Assembly (NCBI GenBank): GCA_963782475.1
Contig: CAWAJW010000003.1
Coordinates: 248,001 to 312,000, forward strand
Direction of reading: 5' to 3'
DNA from: CAVQBP01 sp963782475
GTDB taxonomy: Bacteria; Bacteroidota; Ignavibacteria; Ignavibacteriales; Ignavibacteriaceae
Length of the DNA stretch: 64,000 bases
The notes below the pieces were generated by a model. It was not told the DNA's origin. It saw nothing but the letters and a program-made list of their open reading frames with translations, and did no database searches. The position numbers and the translations under genes are program-made. Each line of letters opens with the position of its first letter. The first letter of the stretch is position 1. Positions 36,837-47,655 of the stretch are shown in pieces.

Positions 36837-39800
36837 TTATCTCTCTTTTATTTTGATCGTCATTACTTCAAACGGATCCAGTTTTACATTATTACTTATT
36901 TCCTGTCTTTCTTCTTCATCACCATTGCTTAAAAAGAATTTTACTTTTGAATTTCTTAACCAGGTTATTTGAGAAGAACTCGATTTATCAGTCGGATTAA
37001 AAATTCTAACCATTGTACCTGTCCCATCCCTGGAAGGATATATTACAGATACAACAATCGAAGTAGCGGGATCCAGCTTTAATGTCTGGTTATAATTTTT
37101 GACAGCATTGCTATTGTATAGAATCCTTAGCGGCTGCGAGCTTTCAACTCCGAATTTGTAATTTCCAAGGTAATCAAACTTTTTATGCGGTTTTAAGAAA
37201 TACCTGAATGATGCTACTCCCTCCTGGGAAGCTTTGTAATTTGTATGCCATGAATTATTCATAACCCATGAATAGCAAAGTGCCGATGAAGATGTATGTG
37301 ATGCCCATTCTCTGTCGGGTGAAGCCATCCAGGCTTCGCCGGTCATTCCGCCAAACTCGACAAGAGGAGCATCTACAGGTGCTAAAGCCAATCCATTTTG
37401 ATTATTTGAAATGTCTATCCATCGCTGAGCCGTAAAATAATTTTTATTAGCTCCCGGCAGCTGATCTTTTTCCGGCTGAACCACAGCCCATGCAATATTA
37501 ATTCTTGATACCGGATTTTTTATATTTGAAGGAAATGCAAAACGGATATTCTCTTTTGCATAATCTTTCTTTTTATCAATCGTATTTATTATTTCGATTT
37601 TATCAAGATCATTAAATAAGACAATATCCTGCAATAAACTGTTGCAGCCCTGTCCTTGAGATTTTACAGTAATTGATTTAAGTACAGGACCATTTTCATA
37701 ACTAACTAGTTTTGGGCTGCTGCTTAACGTTATGTTAGAGGCATTTGTTCCTGAATGTATAAATTGATTAAACCCATAATTATCGGTTGAATCTATATAA
37801 TTAAAATTCTCACCAATTACTGCTCAGATCTTTTAAAGCAAAGGTTGAACCGCTGAAAATTAATTTATAAAAATTATTTGACAGTGTATAACCGTTTAAA
37901 GGAGAATTAATTTTATTTTCATTTTCTCCTTTGACTATCTTATAACCTTTATATCCTAGTGCAGGAATATCTTTAGCAGTAAATACAACATCACCGTTAG
38001 ATAATTTTTGAGAAGGGATTAGATTACCTTCCTGATCCCGGATCGTGAAATCAGTTAATCCTTTTGAAGCCGGTATTGTTACTATGCCGCTTCTTTCCCA
38101 TGAAGATGGATTGCAGACATAAAATTCGTCATCTGTCGTTTTAATTTGAGCCGTACTTGCTAAATTATGAAGAAGCTTTTCAGCAATGCTGTCAGCTTTA
38201 ACTGCATAAGACTTCTTTATTTCCCATTGATCTTTGACTGATTTTAATTCAGGATCGGAAATACTGTTCCATGCGCCCCAGGTATGTTCGGAAAAGAGTA
38301 AAACATACTGCCATGCTTCATCGAATTCTTTTTGAGGAAAATTTTTATATTTAAAAAGAGTGTACATTGTCTCCAGCTGAGTTAGTAATTCTGCACTATT
38401 CCTGTTCATTGCAGTTTCTTTAGCTGTAGATGCTGCACCATCTTCCCAGTAAGGAGTAAAATCGCCTGAGTAAGTCGGAATCACTTTAGAGTATTTTGCT
38501 TCAAAGTCTTTGAACATTTGGTCAGTTGTGGAGATCTTAAATTTAGGAGTGACATGAGTGTCGTTCCAGTTTTTTACCCATGCAGGGAGGAGAGAATCAG
38601 GGAATCCATTGTCACCGCCGATATTATATCTTAAGTGAACCATGTCATAAGGATAATTCTCAGAATCAAGCTGATCAAGATATTTTGCTATTGGAGTAAA
38701 ATCATCCCGTGTCAATCTCCAGCCATGAAACCATGAATAACCTTTCCCTGCCACCCAGACAAGTATTTTTTCTTTGCCGCCCGGTGATTTCCAGTAAAAT
38801 GGTTTGTCTCCCCATACTTTTAGTGTATTACCGATTCTATCACCGGTATTAGGACCGACTGAAAAGTATTTTATGCCGTTATCTGCAAAAGCCTGAACAA
38901 CTCCCCATGTATAACCCGGAACATCCGAGATCATGGCACTTTCTATTTTAATGCCGATCTTCTTTTCAAGAAGATTTGAATATTCAACCCATTGATACAA
39001 TTCCTCGGGTCTGCTTAAGCCTGTAAGCAGATTTGCATATGCTGCATCTAATCCAATCCACCCTTTTTTAACTGCATCATAAAATTCTTTTCTCTTTTCC
39101 GGAAAATTCTCAAGATAACCTTGTACAGGCCATAAAGCCTCAACATTCCATCTGAAAGTAGCATCTTGTCCGTATTTGACAGAGCTTTTTGAATATTCAA
39201 TTGCTTTGTTATAATTATTCCAGTGCTTTTTTTCTATATTAGTCTGCAGATCTGTATAACCGATATCAACATGCGCATGAGGAATTAAATAAAATGTAAT
39301 TATTTTGGCAGGTTTAATAATGGTGGTAAAGGTTTTTGCCTCTCCGTTTTCATTTATACTTATTTTAACTTCTTCAGCTCTTTTTGGTGCATTAAATTTC
39401 AGATAAAAATCATTCATTCCAAGCCGTAATTCAGAAGATATATGTTCCTTGCCAGCAGCTGAAATTTTCACCGGTATAGGAGAATCAAAATGATCAATAG
39501 ATACTTTTACCCGCTGTAAAAGATTTCCCGATGAATCTTTTGAAACAACTTTTTCCGGTTCAATCCTTATTTTGGGAACAAGAGGATACTGCATTGTCAT
39601 ATACCAATCTTTGCTGTTGGTAGCATCACCCTTAACTTTTATCACGGCAAAATTATTTCCATTCAGCAATTTTGTCGGAATGGTTAAAACCATATAACCG
39701 AAAAAATCATCAACGGCATCAACTTTAATAAATTTGAAATGAAGTTTTGAGCCGTTCGCATTAGTCAGTTCCCAATCCTTTCTTTCCTGGTTAGGAGATG

Positions 39801-40137
39801 TATTAAATTCAAATTGAAGGCTGTCGTTTACGTAAAGATAAAATTTATGAGGAGCCGCTGATGTCGCGACTGAATAACCTGCAATCCATGCAAAGGTAAC
39901 AAAATCATTTTTGTAATTTGATGGGATTGTATCAGTCGCCCATTCAATATAATCCTTATCATTTAAACATCTTATTAGTAAAGCCAGATTTGCATCCGGA
40001 TGGCATGAATGATAGTCTAGATTTTCCCCGGCAATCCTTTTGGCAAAACCATTTACCCACCGGGTCTGTGCTTTCAATGTTGAACTTAGGAATATAAAGA
40101 AAAATAATGCAGCTGCTGTTATTTCGATTCTTTTCAT
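36837..40137 (-). CDS. GH38 alpha-mannosidase (one frameshift)
   Basis: Read as 40137 to about 37816, then 37814 to 36837; dropping one T (near 37815) joins LKDLSSN to GENFNYIDSTDNYGF. About 1,100 residues, signal peptide 1-23. After an N-terminal beta-sandwich (about 25-190), the GH38 catalytic start is LIPHAHVDIGYTDLQ (Zn-binding His-x-Asp near 289-291), with nucleophile Asp in ISDVPGYTWG (about 404) and a late Zn-binding His in LFSEHTWGAW. The C-terminal half holds the usual beta-sandwiches. It cleaves alpha-mannose with retention. The N-terminal domain is shared with the second GH38 enzyme at 57665-61225. It is the first gene of the leftward run from the divergent region. Confidence 0.9.
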
Positions 40138-40449
40138 TAATACAGAATCCTTATAGTGGTTAGTTAAATAAATATAGCCGGAATAAATTTTCTTCCAATT
40201 TTGTTAAAATAAATAAGAGTCTTATTCTGCATGGAGAATTTATTAAAATATTTTTTAATAAAATAATCATATAGGAAATATTATAAAAAATAGTAAAAAA
40301 TAATTTGTTTTGAAAAAAATATTATTATTTTTGCTATAGTTTATTTTATTGAAATAAAAACACTGATTCGTTATAGTAACCCCTGCATATAAAATAATTA
40401 AAGCATGAAACTAAATAATCCGTAATCACTCTTAGGGAAGGACAATAAA
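40138..40449. promoter_or_regulatory. divergent promoter region of the glycan locus
   Basis: 312 bp of very AT-rich DNA separate the leftward (GH38 first) and rightward (esterase first) gene runs, so promoters for both are expected here. It holds one perfect palindrome (listed next) and a looser GTTTATTTTATTG / AAATAAAAAC arrangement near 40339-40361. I could not pick the -7/-33 elements with certainty. Confidence 0.55.
40239..40262. promoter_or_regulatory. candidate operator palindrome
   Basis: TTTATTAAAA (40239-40248) and TTTTAATAAA (40253-40262) form a perfect 10-bp inverted repeat with a 4-nt spacer, centrally placed in the divergent region. AT-rich palindromes are typical binding sites for ROK repressors such as NagC and Mlc, and a ROK gene lies in the locus. 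The chance of such a match in AT-rich DNA is not small. Confidence 0.35.
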
Positions 40450-42951
40450 ATGTTCAAGTTTAAATTTACTTCCATCATTTTAGTACTTTTATTTTTTTCG
40501 CTTGATGTATATTGCCAGTCTTCTGAAGGAGTTGTTCTGAAAGATGGATTGGTAATTAGATTAAATCACCCGGATTTTAATAATGTTATATCACCCGATC
40601 CGATTATGGCATCAATGGTAACCGGTAAATGGAAAACTCCTTCTGAGAATGAACAATTTAAGTCGAATGATACAACTGTCGGCAAATGGGAAAAAATAAC
40701 TCCCGATTCTGCGGGCTGGTTTAAAGGAGGTGAAATAAGGAATTCATATATTGATTTTAAATTTCATTCCGATAAAGATGATTTTGCTGTCCTGGAGCAA
40801 AATGGAAATAGTTTTGCTTTTGTTAATGGTGTAGAACATTCAGGAAATCCATACGGTTATACGGATACTTACGGCTTATGGGAACCAAAATTCAATTATT
40901 CTCTTATTCCGGTCAAATTACATAAAGGAGACAACGAATTTTTATTCAGATGCAGACGCGGTTATTTTAAAGCTATTATTCATCCCGGAAAAGAAGGTTT
41001 AATGTTTAATGACAGGGATTTGACCATTCCTGATCTTATAGTAAATAAAGCTTCTGATACATATGGTGCAATTCCTATTATAAATGCAACAGGTAATTAC
41101 TATAAAGATTTAATGCTTAAAACCTGGGCAGGAAATTCTTCACCTGAATATCATGCTGTAAGTATAATTAATCCGCTTTCAATATTTAAGGCTGCGTTTA
41201 GTATAAAGCTGCCTGTCCGGACTGATACAGGTGAAGTCAATTTTAACATTGCATTAATAAATAAAGAAGACGGTAAAGAAAATACACTTGCATCTTCTGT
41301 TATCCAATTAAGAGTAGTATATGAAAGTGAAAATAGAAGAGAAACATATATAAGCGATTTGGACAACAGTGTACAGTATTATGCAATTAATCCGCCGCAG
41401 AACCTGGTAGGAAAACCCGCTCTTTTTCTAAGCCTGCATGGTGCGGGTGTAATAGCATTAAACCAGGCCAATGCGTACTATCATAAAAATTGGGGATATA
41501 TTGTCTGCCCTACTAACCGCCGCCCTTATGGCTATGATTGGGAAAACTGGGGAAGGATAAATGCTCTTGAAGTCCTTAATATTGCTAAAAAAGAATTTGA
41601 TATCGATCCTGACCGTATTTATTTAACTGGGCATTCGATGGGCGGACACGGAGCCTGGCATGTGGGTGTAAATTATGCCGATCAGTTTGCCGCTATCGGT
41701 CCTAGTGCCGGGTGGATAAGCTTTTGGTCTTATAGAATAAATCATTTAACAGATTCTTCAGTCGTTGAAAGAATGCTGGTGCGTTCAACCAAGCCGAGCG
41801 ATACATATGCGTTTACTACTAATTTAAAACCTGACGGTATTTATATAATCCAAGGATCAGCAGATGATAATGTACCGCCGGATCAAGCTGAATCGATCGT
41901 TAAAAACCTTTCTAAGTTTCATAAAGATTTTATTTATTATGTCCAGCCCGGTGCAGGCCATTGGTGGGATATATCTGATGAGCCAGGTGCTGATTGTGTT
42001 GACTGGCATCCGTTATTTGATTTCTTTGCGCATCATGCAGTTGCAGGCGAAAGAAGAATGCTGGATATAGACTTTGTTACTTCAAACCCTGCTGTTTCAT
42101 CAAAAAATTACTGGGTAGAGGTTATAAATCAGTTTGAGCAGCAGAAGTTAAGCAGAATTCAAATGCATCTTAAGCCGGGGCTCAGGGAATTTACCGGAAC
42201 TACCTCGAATATTGAGATGCTTTCCATTGATGCATCAATGCTGCCCCAGGGTAAACCTGTAACCATTGAGCTGGATAGTGTAAAAATTTCTGATGTAAAT
42301 ATTCCGGATGATTCGAAAATTTATTTGTTGAAAAATAATGGCAAATGGGAAGTAACTCAAAAACCAAATCCAGATAAAAAAACTCCTGAACGCTGCGGTA
42401 ATTTTAGAGAAGCTTTTAATCATAATGTCATCTTTGTTTATGGGACGCATGGAAATAAAGAGGAAAATAAATGGGCGTTTGATAAAGCAAGATACGATGC
42501 TGAAAAAATATGGTACCAGGGAAATGGTGCAATTGAAGTTGTTAAAGATGATAATTTTAATCTTGTGAAATATAAAGATAGAAGTGTAATTCTATTTGGA
42601 AATTCCGAAACTAATTCTGCATGGGATCTTTTACTAAAAGATTCGCCTGTCCAGGTAAATAATGACGAAATAAAAATCGGCGCCAAAGAGTATAAAGGTA
42701 ATGATCTTGCCTGCTTAATGATAAGGCCAAGGCCTGATAGTAAATATGCAAATGTAGGGATAATTTCAGGTACAGGAGTAAAGGGGATGGAACTGGTAAA
42801 CCTTGCTCAATATTTTGATCAATATATGAACCTGCCGGACATTGTTATTTATAATTCAGGAATATTGAAATCTGATGATCAGGGCGTGAAGTTTACAGGG
42901 TATTTCGGAAATGACTGGAGCTTGAAAAGCGGCGAATTTGTAAGTAAATAA
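40450..42951 (+). CDS. secreted alpha/beta-hydrolase esterase (S9/prolyl oligopeptidase-like)
   Basis: 833 residues, signal peptide 1-23. An N-terminal beta-rich domain (about 25-290) precedes an alpha/beta-hydrolase domain (about 310-545): PALFLSLHGAGVIA oxyanion segment, nucleophile Ser in LTGHSMGGHGAWHVG (about 395), Asp in QGSADDNVPP (about 469) and His in PGAGHWWD (about 504). Such proteins in glycan loci act as carbohydrate or acyl esterases; sialate or other acetyl groups on glycans would be reasonable substrates, but this is inference. A final domain (about 560-833) is unassigned. First gene of the rightward run; the next gene starts directly after its stop codon. Confidence 0.82.
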   Translation: MFKFKFTSIILVLLFFSLDVYCQSSEGVVLKDGLVIRLNHPDFNNVISPDPIMASMVTGKWKTPSENEQFKSNDTTVGKWEKITPDSAGWFKGGEIRNSYIDFKFHSDKDDFAVLEQNGNSFAFVNGVEHSGNPYGYTDTYGLWEPKFNYSLIPVKLHKGDNEFLFRCRRGYFKAIIHPGKEGLMFNDRDLTIPDLIVNKASDTYGAIPIINATGNYYKDLMLKTWAGNSSPEYHAVSIINPLSIFKAAFSIKLPVRTDTGEVNFNIALINKEDGKENTLASSVIQLRVVYESENRRETYISDLDNSVQYYAINPPQNLVGKPALFLSLHGAGVIALNQANAYYHKNWGYIVCPTNRRPYGYDWENWGRINALEVLNIAKKEFDIDPDRIYLTGHSMGGHGAWHVGVNYADQFAAIGPSAGWISFWSYRINHLTDSSVVERMLVRSTKPSDTYAFTTNLKPDGIYIIQGSADDNVPPDQAESIVKNLSKFHKDFIYYVQPGAGHWWDISDEPGADCVDWHPLFDFFAHHAVAGERRMLDIDFVTSNPAVSSKNYWVEVINQFEQQKLSRIQMHLKPGLREFTGTTSNIEMLSIDASMLPQGKPVTIELDSVKISDVNIPDDSKIYLLKNNGKWEVTQKPNPDKKTPERCGNFREAFNHNVIFVYGTHGNKEENKWAFDKARYDAEKIWYQGNGAIEVVKDDNFNLVKYKDRSVILFGNSETNSAWDLLLKDSPVQVNNDEIKIGAKEYKGNDLACLMIRPRPDSKYANVGIISGTGVKGMELVNLAQYFDQYMNLPDIVIYNSGILKSDDQGVKFTGYFGNDWSLKSGEFVSK

Positions 42952-42973
42952 ATGTTTTGGGAGTTCGATTCTG

Positions 42974-43019
42974 GATACTTGATGCTCATTTTTATATCCG
43001 GAATCGAGAACCAAGTATC
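42974..43019. repeat. inverted repeat just upstream of the GH92 gene
   Basis: GATACTTG (42974-42981) pairs with CAAGTATC (43012-43019), 25 bases before the chosen GH92 start. A similar TCGAG/GATAC-rich stretch occurs at about 62380-62470. It looks like a dispersed intergenic repeat. Confidence 0.45.
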
Positions 43020-43044
43020 GAGTATCCATCAGGAAAACAAAATT

Positions 43045-46023
43045 ATGAAATATTTTAAAGTTCTATCAATATTATTTATAATATTAATATTTACAACAAT
43101 CAATGTCTCAGCCCAATCGGAACTAACCGATTATGTTAATCCATTTATTGGAACAGGCGGGCACGGGCATACTTATCCGGGGGTTTCCCTTCCTCATGGT
43201 TTGGTGCAGTTAAGTCCCGATACTGATGTCGAAGGCTGGGACTGGTGCTCCGGCTATCATTATTCCGACACTACTTTAATGGGATTTAGTCATACTCATC
43301 TCAGCGGGACAGGGATTGGCGATTACGGTGATATTTTGTTTATGCCTACAACCGGTCCTCTGAAAATCATTCCGGGTTCAAAGAACGATCCTGACTCAGG
43401 CTACCGTTCAAGGTTCAGCCATAAAACAGAAATTTCAAAGCCCGGTTATTATTCTGTTTATCTTCAGGATTATGGTATTAAAGCCGAATTAACCGCAACC
43501 GACCGGGCAGGTTTCCATAAATATATTTTCCCTCAATCGGATAATGCTAATATCATTATTGATCTTGCACACGGGATCCAGGATAAAACTACGGATTCCG
43601 AAATCAAAATTATTAATAATAAAACCGTTGAAGGATACAGGCGCTCTACCGGCTGGGCAAAGGACGAGTGTGTCTATTTTTATGCTGAATTTTCAAAACC
43701 GTTTAAATCATTTGGTGTAGCCGAAAAGAGTAAAATCTATGACAATAAATCTTCTGGAAAGGGGAAAGATTTAAAAGCATTTATCCGGTATAATACCTCT
43801 AGCAGTGAAGAAGTATTAATTAAGGTCGGGATTTCTTTTGTAAGCATTGAAGGTGCTAAAAAGAATGTTCAAACAGAAATCCCGGGATGGGACTTTAACA
43901 AAATAAGAAATTCAGCAGATGAAAAGTGGAACAATGCTTTATCGTCAATTTCAATCGAAACAAATAACAAGGATGATAAAACGACTTTTTATACGGCTTT
44001 GTACCATTCCTTATTAACACCCAATATCTTTTCCGATGTTGACGGTAAATTTATCGGAATGGACAGGAAAATTCATTCTGTCCCAAATCATCATAATATG
44101 TATACTGTCTTTTCATTATGGGATACATTCAGAGCGGAACATCCGCTGTTTACTATTATTGAACCGGAGAATGATCTTGATATGGTCGCTTCCTTAATTA
44201 CAAAATACAGGAACGGCGGGCTGCTTCCTGTTTGGGAGCTTGCTGCAAATGAAACAAATACGATGATTGGCTATCATTCCGTCCCCGTTATAGCTGATGC
44301 ATATTTTAAAGGAATTAAGGGCTTTAATGCTGAGGAAGCATATGAGGCGATGAAAAAAAGCGCAATGCAAAATAGCAACGGGTTAATGTATTACAAAGAA
44401 ATGGGATATATTCCGTCAGATCTTGAGAGTGAAAGTGTATCAAAAACCCTTGAATATGCTTATGATGATTGGTGCATTGCTAAAATGGCAAAAGCACTTG
44501 GTAAAGAAAAAGATTATGATTATTTCATAGACAGGGCAAAATTTTTTACAAATGTATTCGATCCTTCAACTTCTTTAATGAGAGCTAAGAAAAACGGAAG
44601 ATGGTATGAGCCGTTTGATCCATATTCGGTTAGTGGTAATTATACTGAAGCCAATGCATGGCAGTACAGCTTCTTTGTTCCCCAGGATGTTGACGGGTTG
44701 ATAAAGCTTATGGGAGGAAATCAAAAATTTATTTCCATGCTTGATAAATTGTTTAATACAAGTCCGAAATTAACCGGCAGATCCCAGTCCGATATTACAG
44801 GAATGATCGGGCAGTATGCACAGGGGAATGAACCCAGTCATCATATGGCTTATCTATACAATTATGCAGGAGAACCATGGAAAACCCAGGATATAGTTCA
44901 CAGAATAGTAACTACGTTATACACTGATAAGCTTGACGGACTGTGCGGGAATGATGATTGCGGTCAAATGTCTGCATGGTATGTTTTTAGTTCACTAGGA
45001 TTTTATCCAGTATGCCCGGGAGAAAATAGATATATCATCGGTACACCTCTTTTTAATAAAGCTGTTATTAATACCGGCAGCGGAAAAACTTTTACAGTTA
45101 TAGCCGACAGCCTATCGTCTAAAAACTATTATATTCAATCTGCTACCTTAAACGGGAAAGAATACCCGTATTCGTACATTTCTCATTCCGATATAATCAA
45201 AGGAGGCAGGCTGGTTTTTGAAATGGGACCTCAGCCCGGCAATTGGGGAAAAGATATAAATTCAAGACCGGAATCTCAAATCGACTATCCCTTTGTTGCG
45301 GTGCCTTTTTTAACTTCGGGGGAAAGAGTGTTCAAAGATTCCGTTAAAGTCGGTATCTCTTCCATCGAGGATTCTGTAAAGATTTATTATACTACCGACG
45401 GTAAAGATCCTAAAATAAGCAGGAATATTTATTCTTCACCGATTATTATTAAAAAAACTTCCGTACTTAAAGCTGTATGCTATCTGCCTGGTAATTCAAA
45501 GAGCAAGGATGGTATATTCAGTAAAGTAATGATATCCAGTTTCAACAAGATACCGGAAGGTATGAGCATAAAGCTGAATACTGAATACAGCCATTCATAC
45601 AGCGGAGGAGGACCGTTAGGATTAATCGACGGAATCAAAGGCACTTCGAATTTTCATACCGATGCCTGGCAGGGCTACGAAGGAGACAATCTTGATGCGG
45701 TAATAGATCTTGGCAGGGTTAAAAAGATATCTTCAATCAGTGCATCATTTCTTCAAAATACGGGGCCATGGATTTTTTACCCTGCAGAAATAGATTATTA
45801 TGTTTCAACAGATGGTAAAAATTTTACAAAGGTATATGAAACTAAAAATGAAGATGACAAAAAACATAGCAGTCCCGGGATAAAAGATTTTAAGAAAAAT
45901 CTTAATGGAGTAAATGCCAGGTATGTAAGAGTATTTGCAAAAAATGTTGGAGTTTGTCCTGAATGGCATGTCTCTGCAGGCGGTAAAGCTTGGCTTTTTG
46001 TTGATGAAATTTCAGTTAAATAA
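43045..46023 (+). CDS. GH92 alpha-mannosidase with C-terminal discoidin module
   Basis: I choose the ATG at 43045, which opens a signal peptide (MKYFKVLSILFIILIFTTI...SAQ); the frame is open from 42952 but that extension covers an intergenic repeat. 992 residues. GH92 motifs: YVNPFIGTGGHGHTYPGVSL, GMVQLSPDT-like HGLVQLSPDTD, WDWCSGYHYSD, GFSHTHLSGTGIGDYGD, SLWDTFRAEHPL, GNEPSHHMAYLYNYAG and GNDDCGQMSAWYVFS. After the catalytic part come a CHB_HEX_C_1-like strand segment (YYTTDGKDPKISRN) and the discoidin-like module (YSGGGPLGLIDGIKG ... GGKAWLFVDEIS). GH92 enzymes are Ca-dependent inverting exo-alpha-mannosidases, mostly alpha-1,2 or alpha-1,3, used on high-mannose N-glycans. Confidence 0.94.
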   Translation: MKYFKVLSILFIILIFTTINVSAQSELTDYVNPFIGTGGHGHTYPGVSLPHGLVQLSPDTDVEGWDWCSGYHYSDTTLMGFSHTHLSGTGIGDYGDILFMPTTGPLKIIPGSKNDPDSGYRSRFSHKTEISKPGYYSVYLQDYGIKAELTATDRAGFHKYIFPQSDNANIIIDLAHGIQDKTTDSEIKIINNKTVEGYRRSTGWAKDECVYFYAEFSKPFKSFGVAEKSKIYDNKSSGKGKDLKAFIRYNTSSSEEVLIKVGISFVSIEGAKKNVQTEIPGWDFNKIRNSADEKWNNALSSISIETNNKDDKTTFYTALYHSLLTPNIFSDVDGKFIGMDRKIHSVPNHHNMYTVFSLWDTFRAEHPLFTIIEPENDLDMVASLITKYRNGGLLPVWELAANETNTMIGYHSVPVIADAYFKGIKGFNAEEAYEAMKKSAMQNSNGLMYYKEMGYIPSDLESESVSKTLEYAYDDWCIAKMAKALGKEKDYDYFIDRAKFFTNVFDPSTSLMRAKKNGRWYEPFDPYSVSGNYTEANAWQYSFFVPQDVDGLIKLMGGNQKFISMLDKLFNTSPKLTGRSQSDITGMIGQYAQGNEPSHHMAYLYNYAGEPWKTQDIVHRIVTTLYTDKLDGLCGNDDCGQMSAWYVFSSLGFYPVCPGENRYIIGTPLFNKAVINTGSGKTFTVIADSLSSKNYYIQSATLNGKEYPYSYISHSDIIKGGRLVFEMGPQPGNWGKDINSRPESQIDYPFVAVPFLTSGERVFKDSVKVGISSIEDSVKIYYTTDGKDPKISRNIYSSPIIIKKTSVLKAVCYLPGNSKSKDGIFSKVMISSFNKIPEGMSIKLNTEYSHSYSGGGPLGLIDGIKGTSNFHTDAWQGYEGDNLDAVIDLGRVKKISSISASFLQNTGPWIFYPAEIDYYVSTDGKNFTKVYETKNEDDKKHSSPGIKDFKKNLNGVNARYVRVFAKNVGVCPEWHVSAGGKAWLFVDEISVK

Positions 46024-46090
46024 TTGTTTTAATATATAAAAACCATTATTTTGCCTGGTCAGCAACGAAAAATGGGAATTCATTTATACT

Positions 46091-47278
46091 ATGCATAGAA
46101 AAAAATTACTATCCTTCCATGCGCGTGTAGTTAAGGATATTAACGAACAGTTAGTTCTGAAGCTTATCCAGGAACATGGAATTATTTCCAGCACCGAGCT
46201 GGTTAATGTTACCGGAATGCGCCCTTCAACGGTTTTTAATATTTTGAAAGTTCTATCCTCCAAATCCTTTGTATCATTTTACGGGAAAGGTGAATCAACT
46301 AAAAAAGGGGGAAAGAAACCATATATCTGGACATTAAATAAAGACTCAGCTTATGCAATAGGACTGGACATTGAAGTAGGTGAGATTAGTGCGGTTGTCC
46401 TTGACTTTAGCGGCAGTATAATTTCAAAAGAAAATATTAAGATTGAAACCAGCTCCAGTGCCGACGAGCTTGCGAAAAATATTATAAAGATTGTTAAGGG
46501 AGTGATTGCTTCAAATAATATAGATGAGAGTAAGGTATTAGGAGTAGGGATAGCGGTTGCCGGTATAGTTGATTACGGTAAAGGGATAGTTGCTATGTCA
46601 AGTGTGCTGGCTGAAATGAACGTTCCTCTTCTTAAAAAATTAAGCAGTCTGCCGTTTCCTGTATTAGTAGAAAATAATGCAAATGCCGCGGCACTGGGTC
46701 TTAAGTGGAATGAGAATGGGGGTAATAATAAATCAAAAAGGAATTATCTTACTATCCTGGCAGAAATAGATAAAAATGTAAGCGGTCTCGGGATAGGAAT
46801 TGTGATTAATAATGAAATATACCGAGGTGCTTCATATTGCGCCGGTGAGTTGTATCCTCATCTGCCTACGCTTACTGAAATTTTAACAACTATCCGTACA
46901 AAATTTGTTGAAAGTGATATTTTAAAGGATTATACATCTTCGCTTCAATCTATTGATATTAATTTTCTTGTAGAAGCAGCAAAGAATGGTGATAAAATTG
47001 CAAGATCAGTCTTTTCTGTTATAGGCCATTTTGTTGGACAAACAATTGCACCTGCAGTCGGATTACTGAATCCCGATACATTAATCATAACAGGAATTAT
47101 TTCTGAAATAGAAGATGTTTTAATTGAATCGGTAAGGCAAGAAATTGAAATGAGAGTCGTTTCAATGATAAGTGATTCATTAAGCATTATTGCGGATAAA
47201 TATCATTTATATTCTGTTGCAGTGGGAGCAGCTTCTTTGGTTCTTGAAGATTTTTTTAAGCTTCCGATTAACAGATAA
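46091..47278 (+). CDS. ROK-family transcriptional regulator, apparently non-catalytic
   Basis: 395 residues. N-terminal winged helix (about 12-75, NEQLVLKLIQEHGIISSTEL ... TGMRPSTVFNILKVL) followed by a ROK sugar-kinase-like domain (YAIGLDIEVGEISAVVLDFS, GVGIAVAGIVDYGKG, NANAAALG). The residue that is catalytic Asp in ROK kinases (NDAN) is Asn here (VENNANAAALG). The zinc-binding CxCGxxGC motif after AGE is absent (SYCAGELYPHLPTLTEIL). So it is probably a sugar-sensing repressor without kinase activity, in the manner of NagC or Mlc but more degenerate. It is the only transcription factor seen in the glycan locus and its likely regulator. Confidence 0.88.
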   Translation: MHRKKLLSFHARVVKDINEQLVLKLIQEHGIISSTELVNVTGMRPSTVFNILKVLSSKSFVSFYGKGESTKKGGKKPYIWTLNKDSAYAIGLDIEVGEISAVVLDFSGSIISKENIKIETSSSADELAKNIIKIVKGVIASNNIDESKVLGVGIAVAGIVDYGKGIVAMSSVLAEMNVPLLKKLSSLPFPVLVENNANAAALGLKWNENGGNNKSKRNYLTILAEIDKNVSGLGIGIVINNEIYRGASYCAGELYPHLPTLTEILTTIRTKFVESDILKDYTSSLQSIDINFLVEAAKNGDKIARSVFSVIGHFVGQTIAPAVGLLNPDTLIITGIISEIEDVLIESVRQEIEMRVVSMISDSLSIIADKYHLYSVAVGAASLVLEDFFKLPINR

Positions 47279-47655
47279 AATTTCAAATATCCCTGCCCGT
47301 TATTTATTTTCTTCCTGTTTAGTAATAACTCTAATAGAGCTGCTTTTAAGTGAAATCTTTTCTATTAATAAATTTCTTCTCTGCAAGTCTACAAGTTTGA
47401 TTCTTATTGAAAATATCGAAAATTTTGCTAAGAAATAAACTGCTTCTACCATCTCAAATACTAATATGTCAAATTTATAATTAATTTAAATTTTATTTGC
47501 TTTTTGGCTAAGGAAAACATATTTTGTGCTGAGTTAATTTTAGATTAAAATAAACATCATCTTTTACAGTTTTTAATAATATCCCTAAAGCTCATTATAA
47601 ATAATAACAATAAATGGTGGGTAGATACGGATGAAATTTACAGTGGAGTAGATAG
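47279..47655. other. intergenic region, 377 bp, no supported gene
   Basis: AT-rich spacer between the ROK gene and the GH94 gene. A long +strand frame overlaps the end of ROK but has no start signal or similarity, so it is not called. The loose TTTTAGATTAAAA palindrome near 47539-47551 is the only symmetry seen. Confidence 0.4.

Noticed and set aside
42952..43044. N-terminal extension of the GH92 protein from the first ATG
   Set aside because: It would translate an intergenic inverted repeat and bury the signal peptide; the ATG at 43045 is better.
47190..47438. 82-codon frame over the end of the ROK gene
   Set aside because: Mostly a shadow of the ROK coding frame, no start signal.
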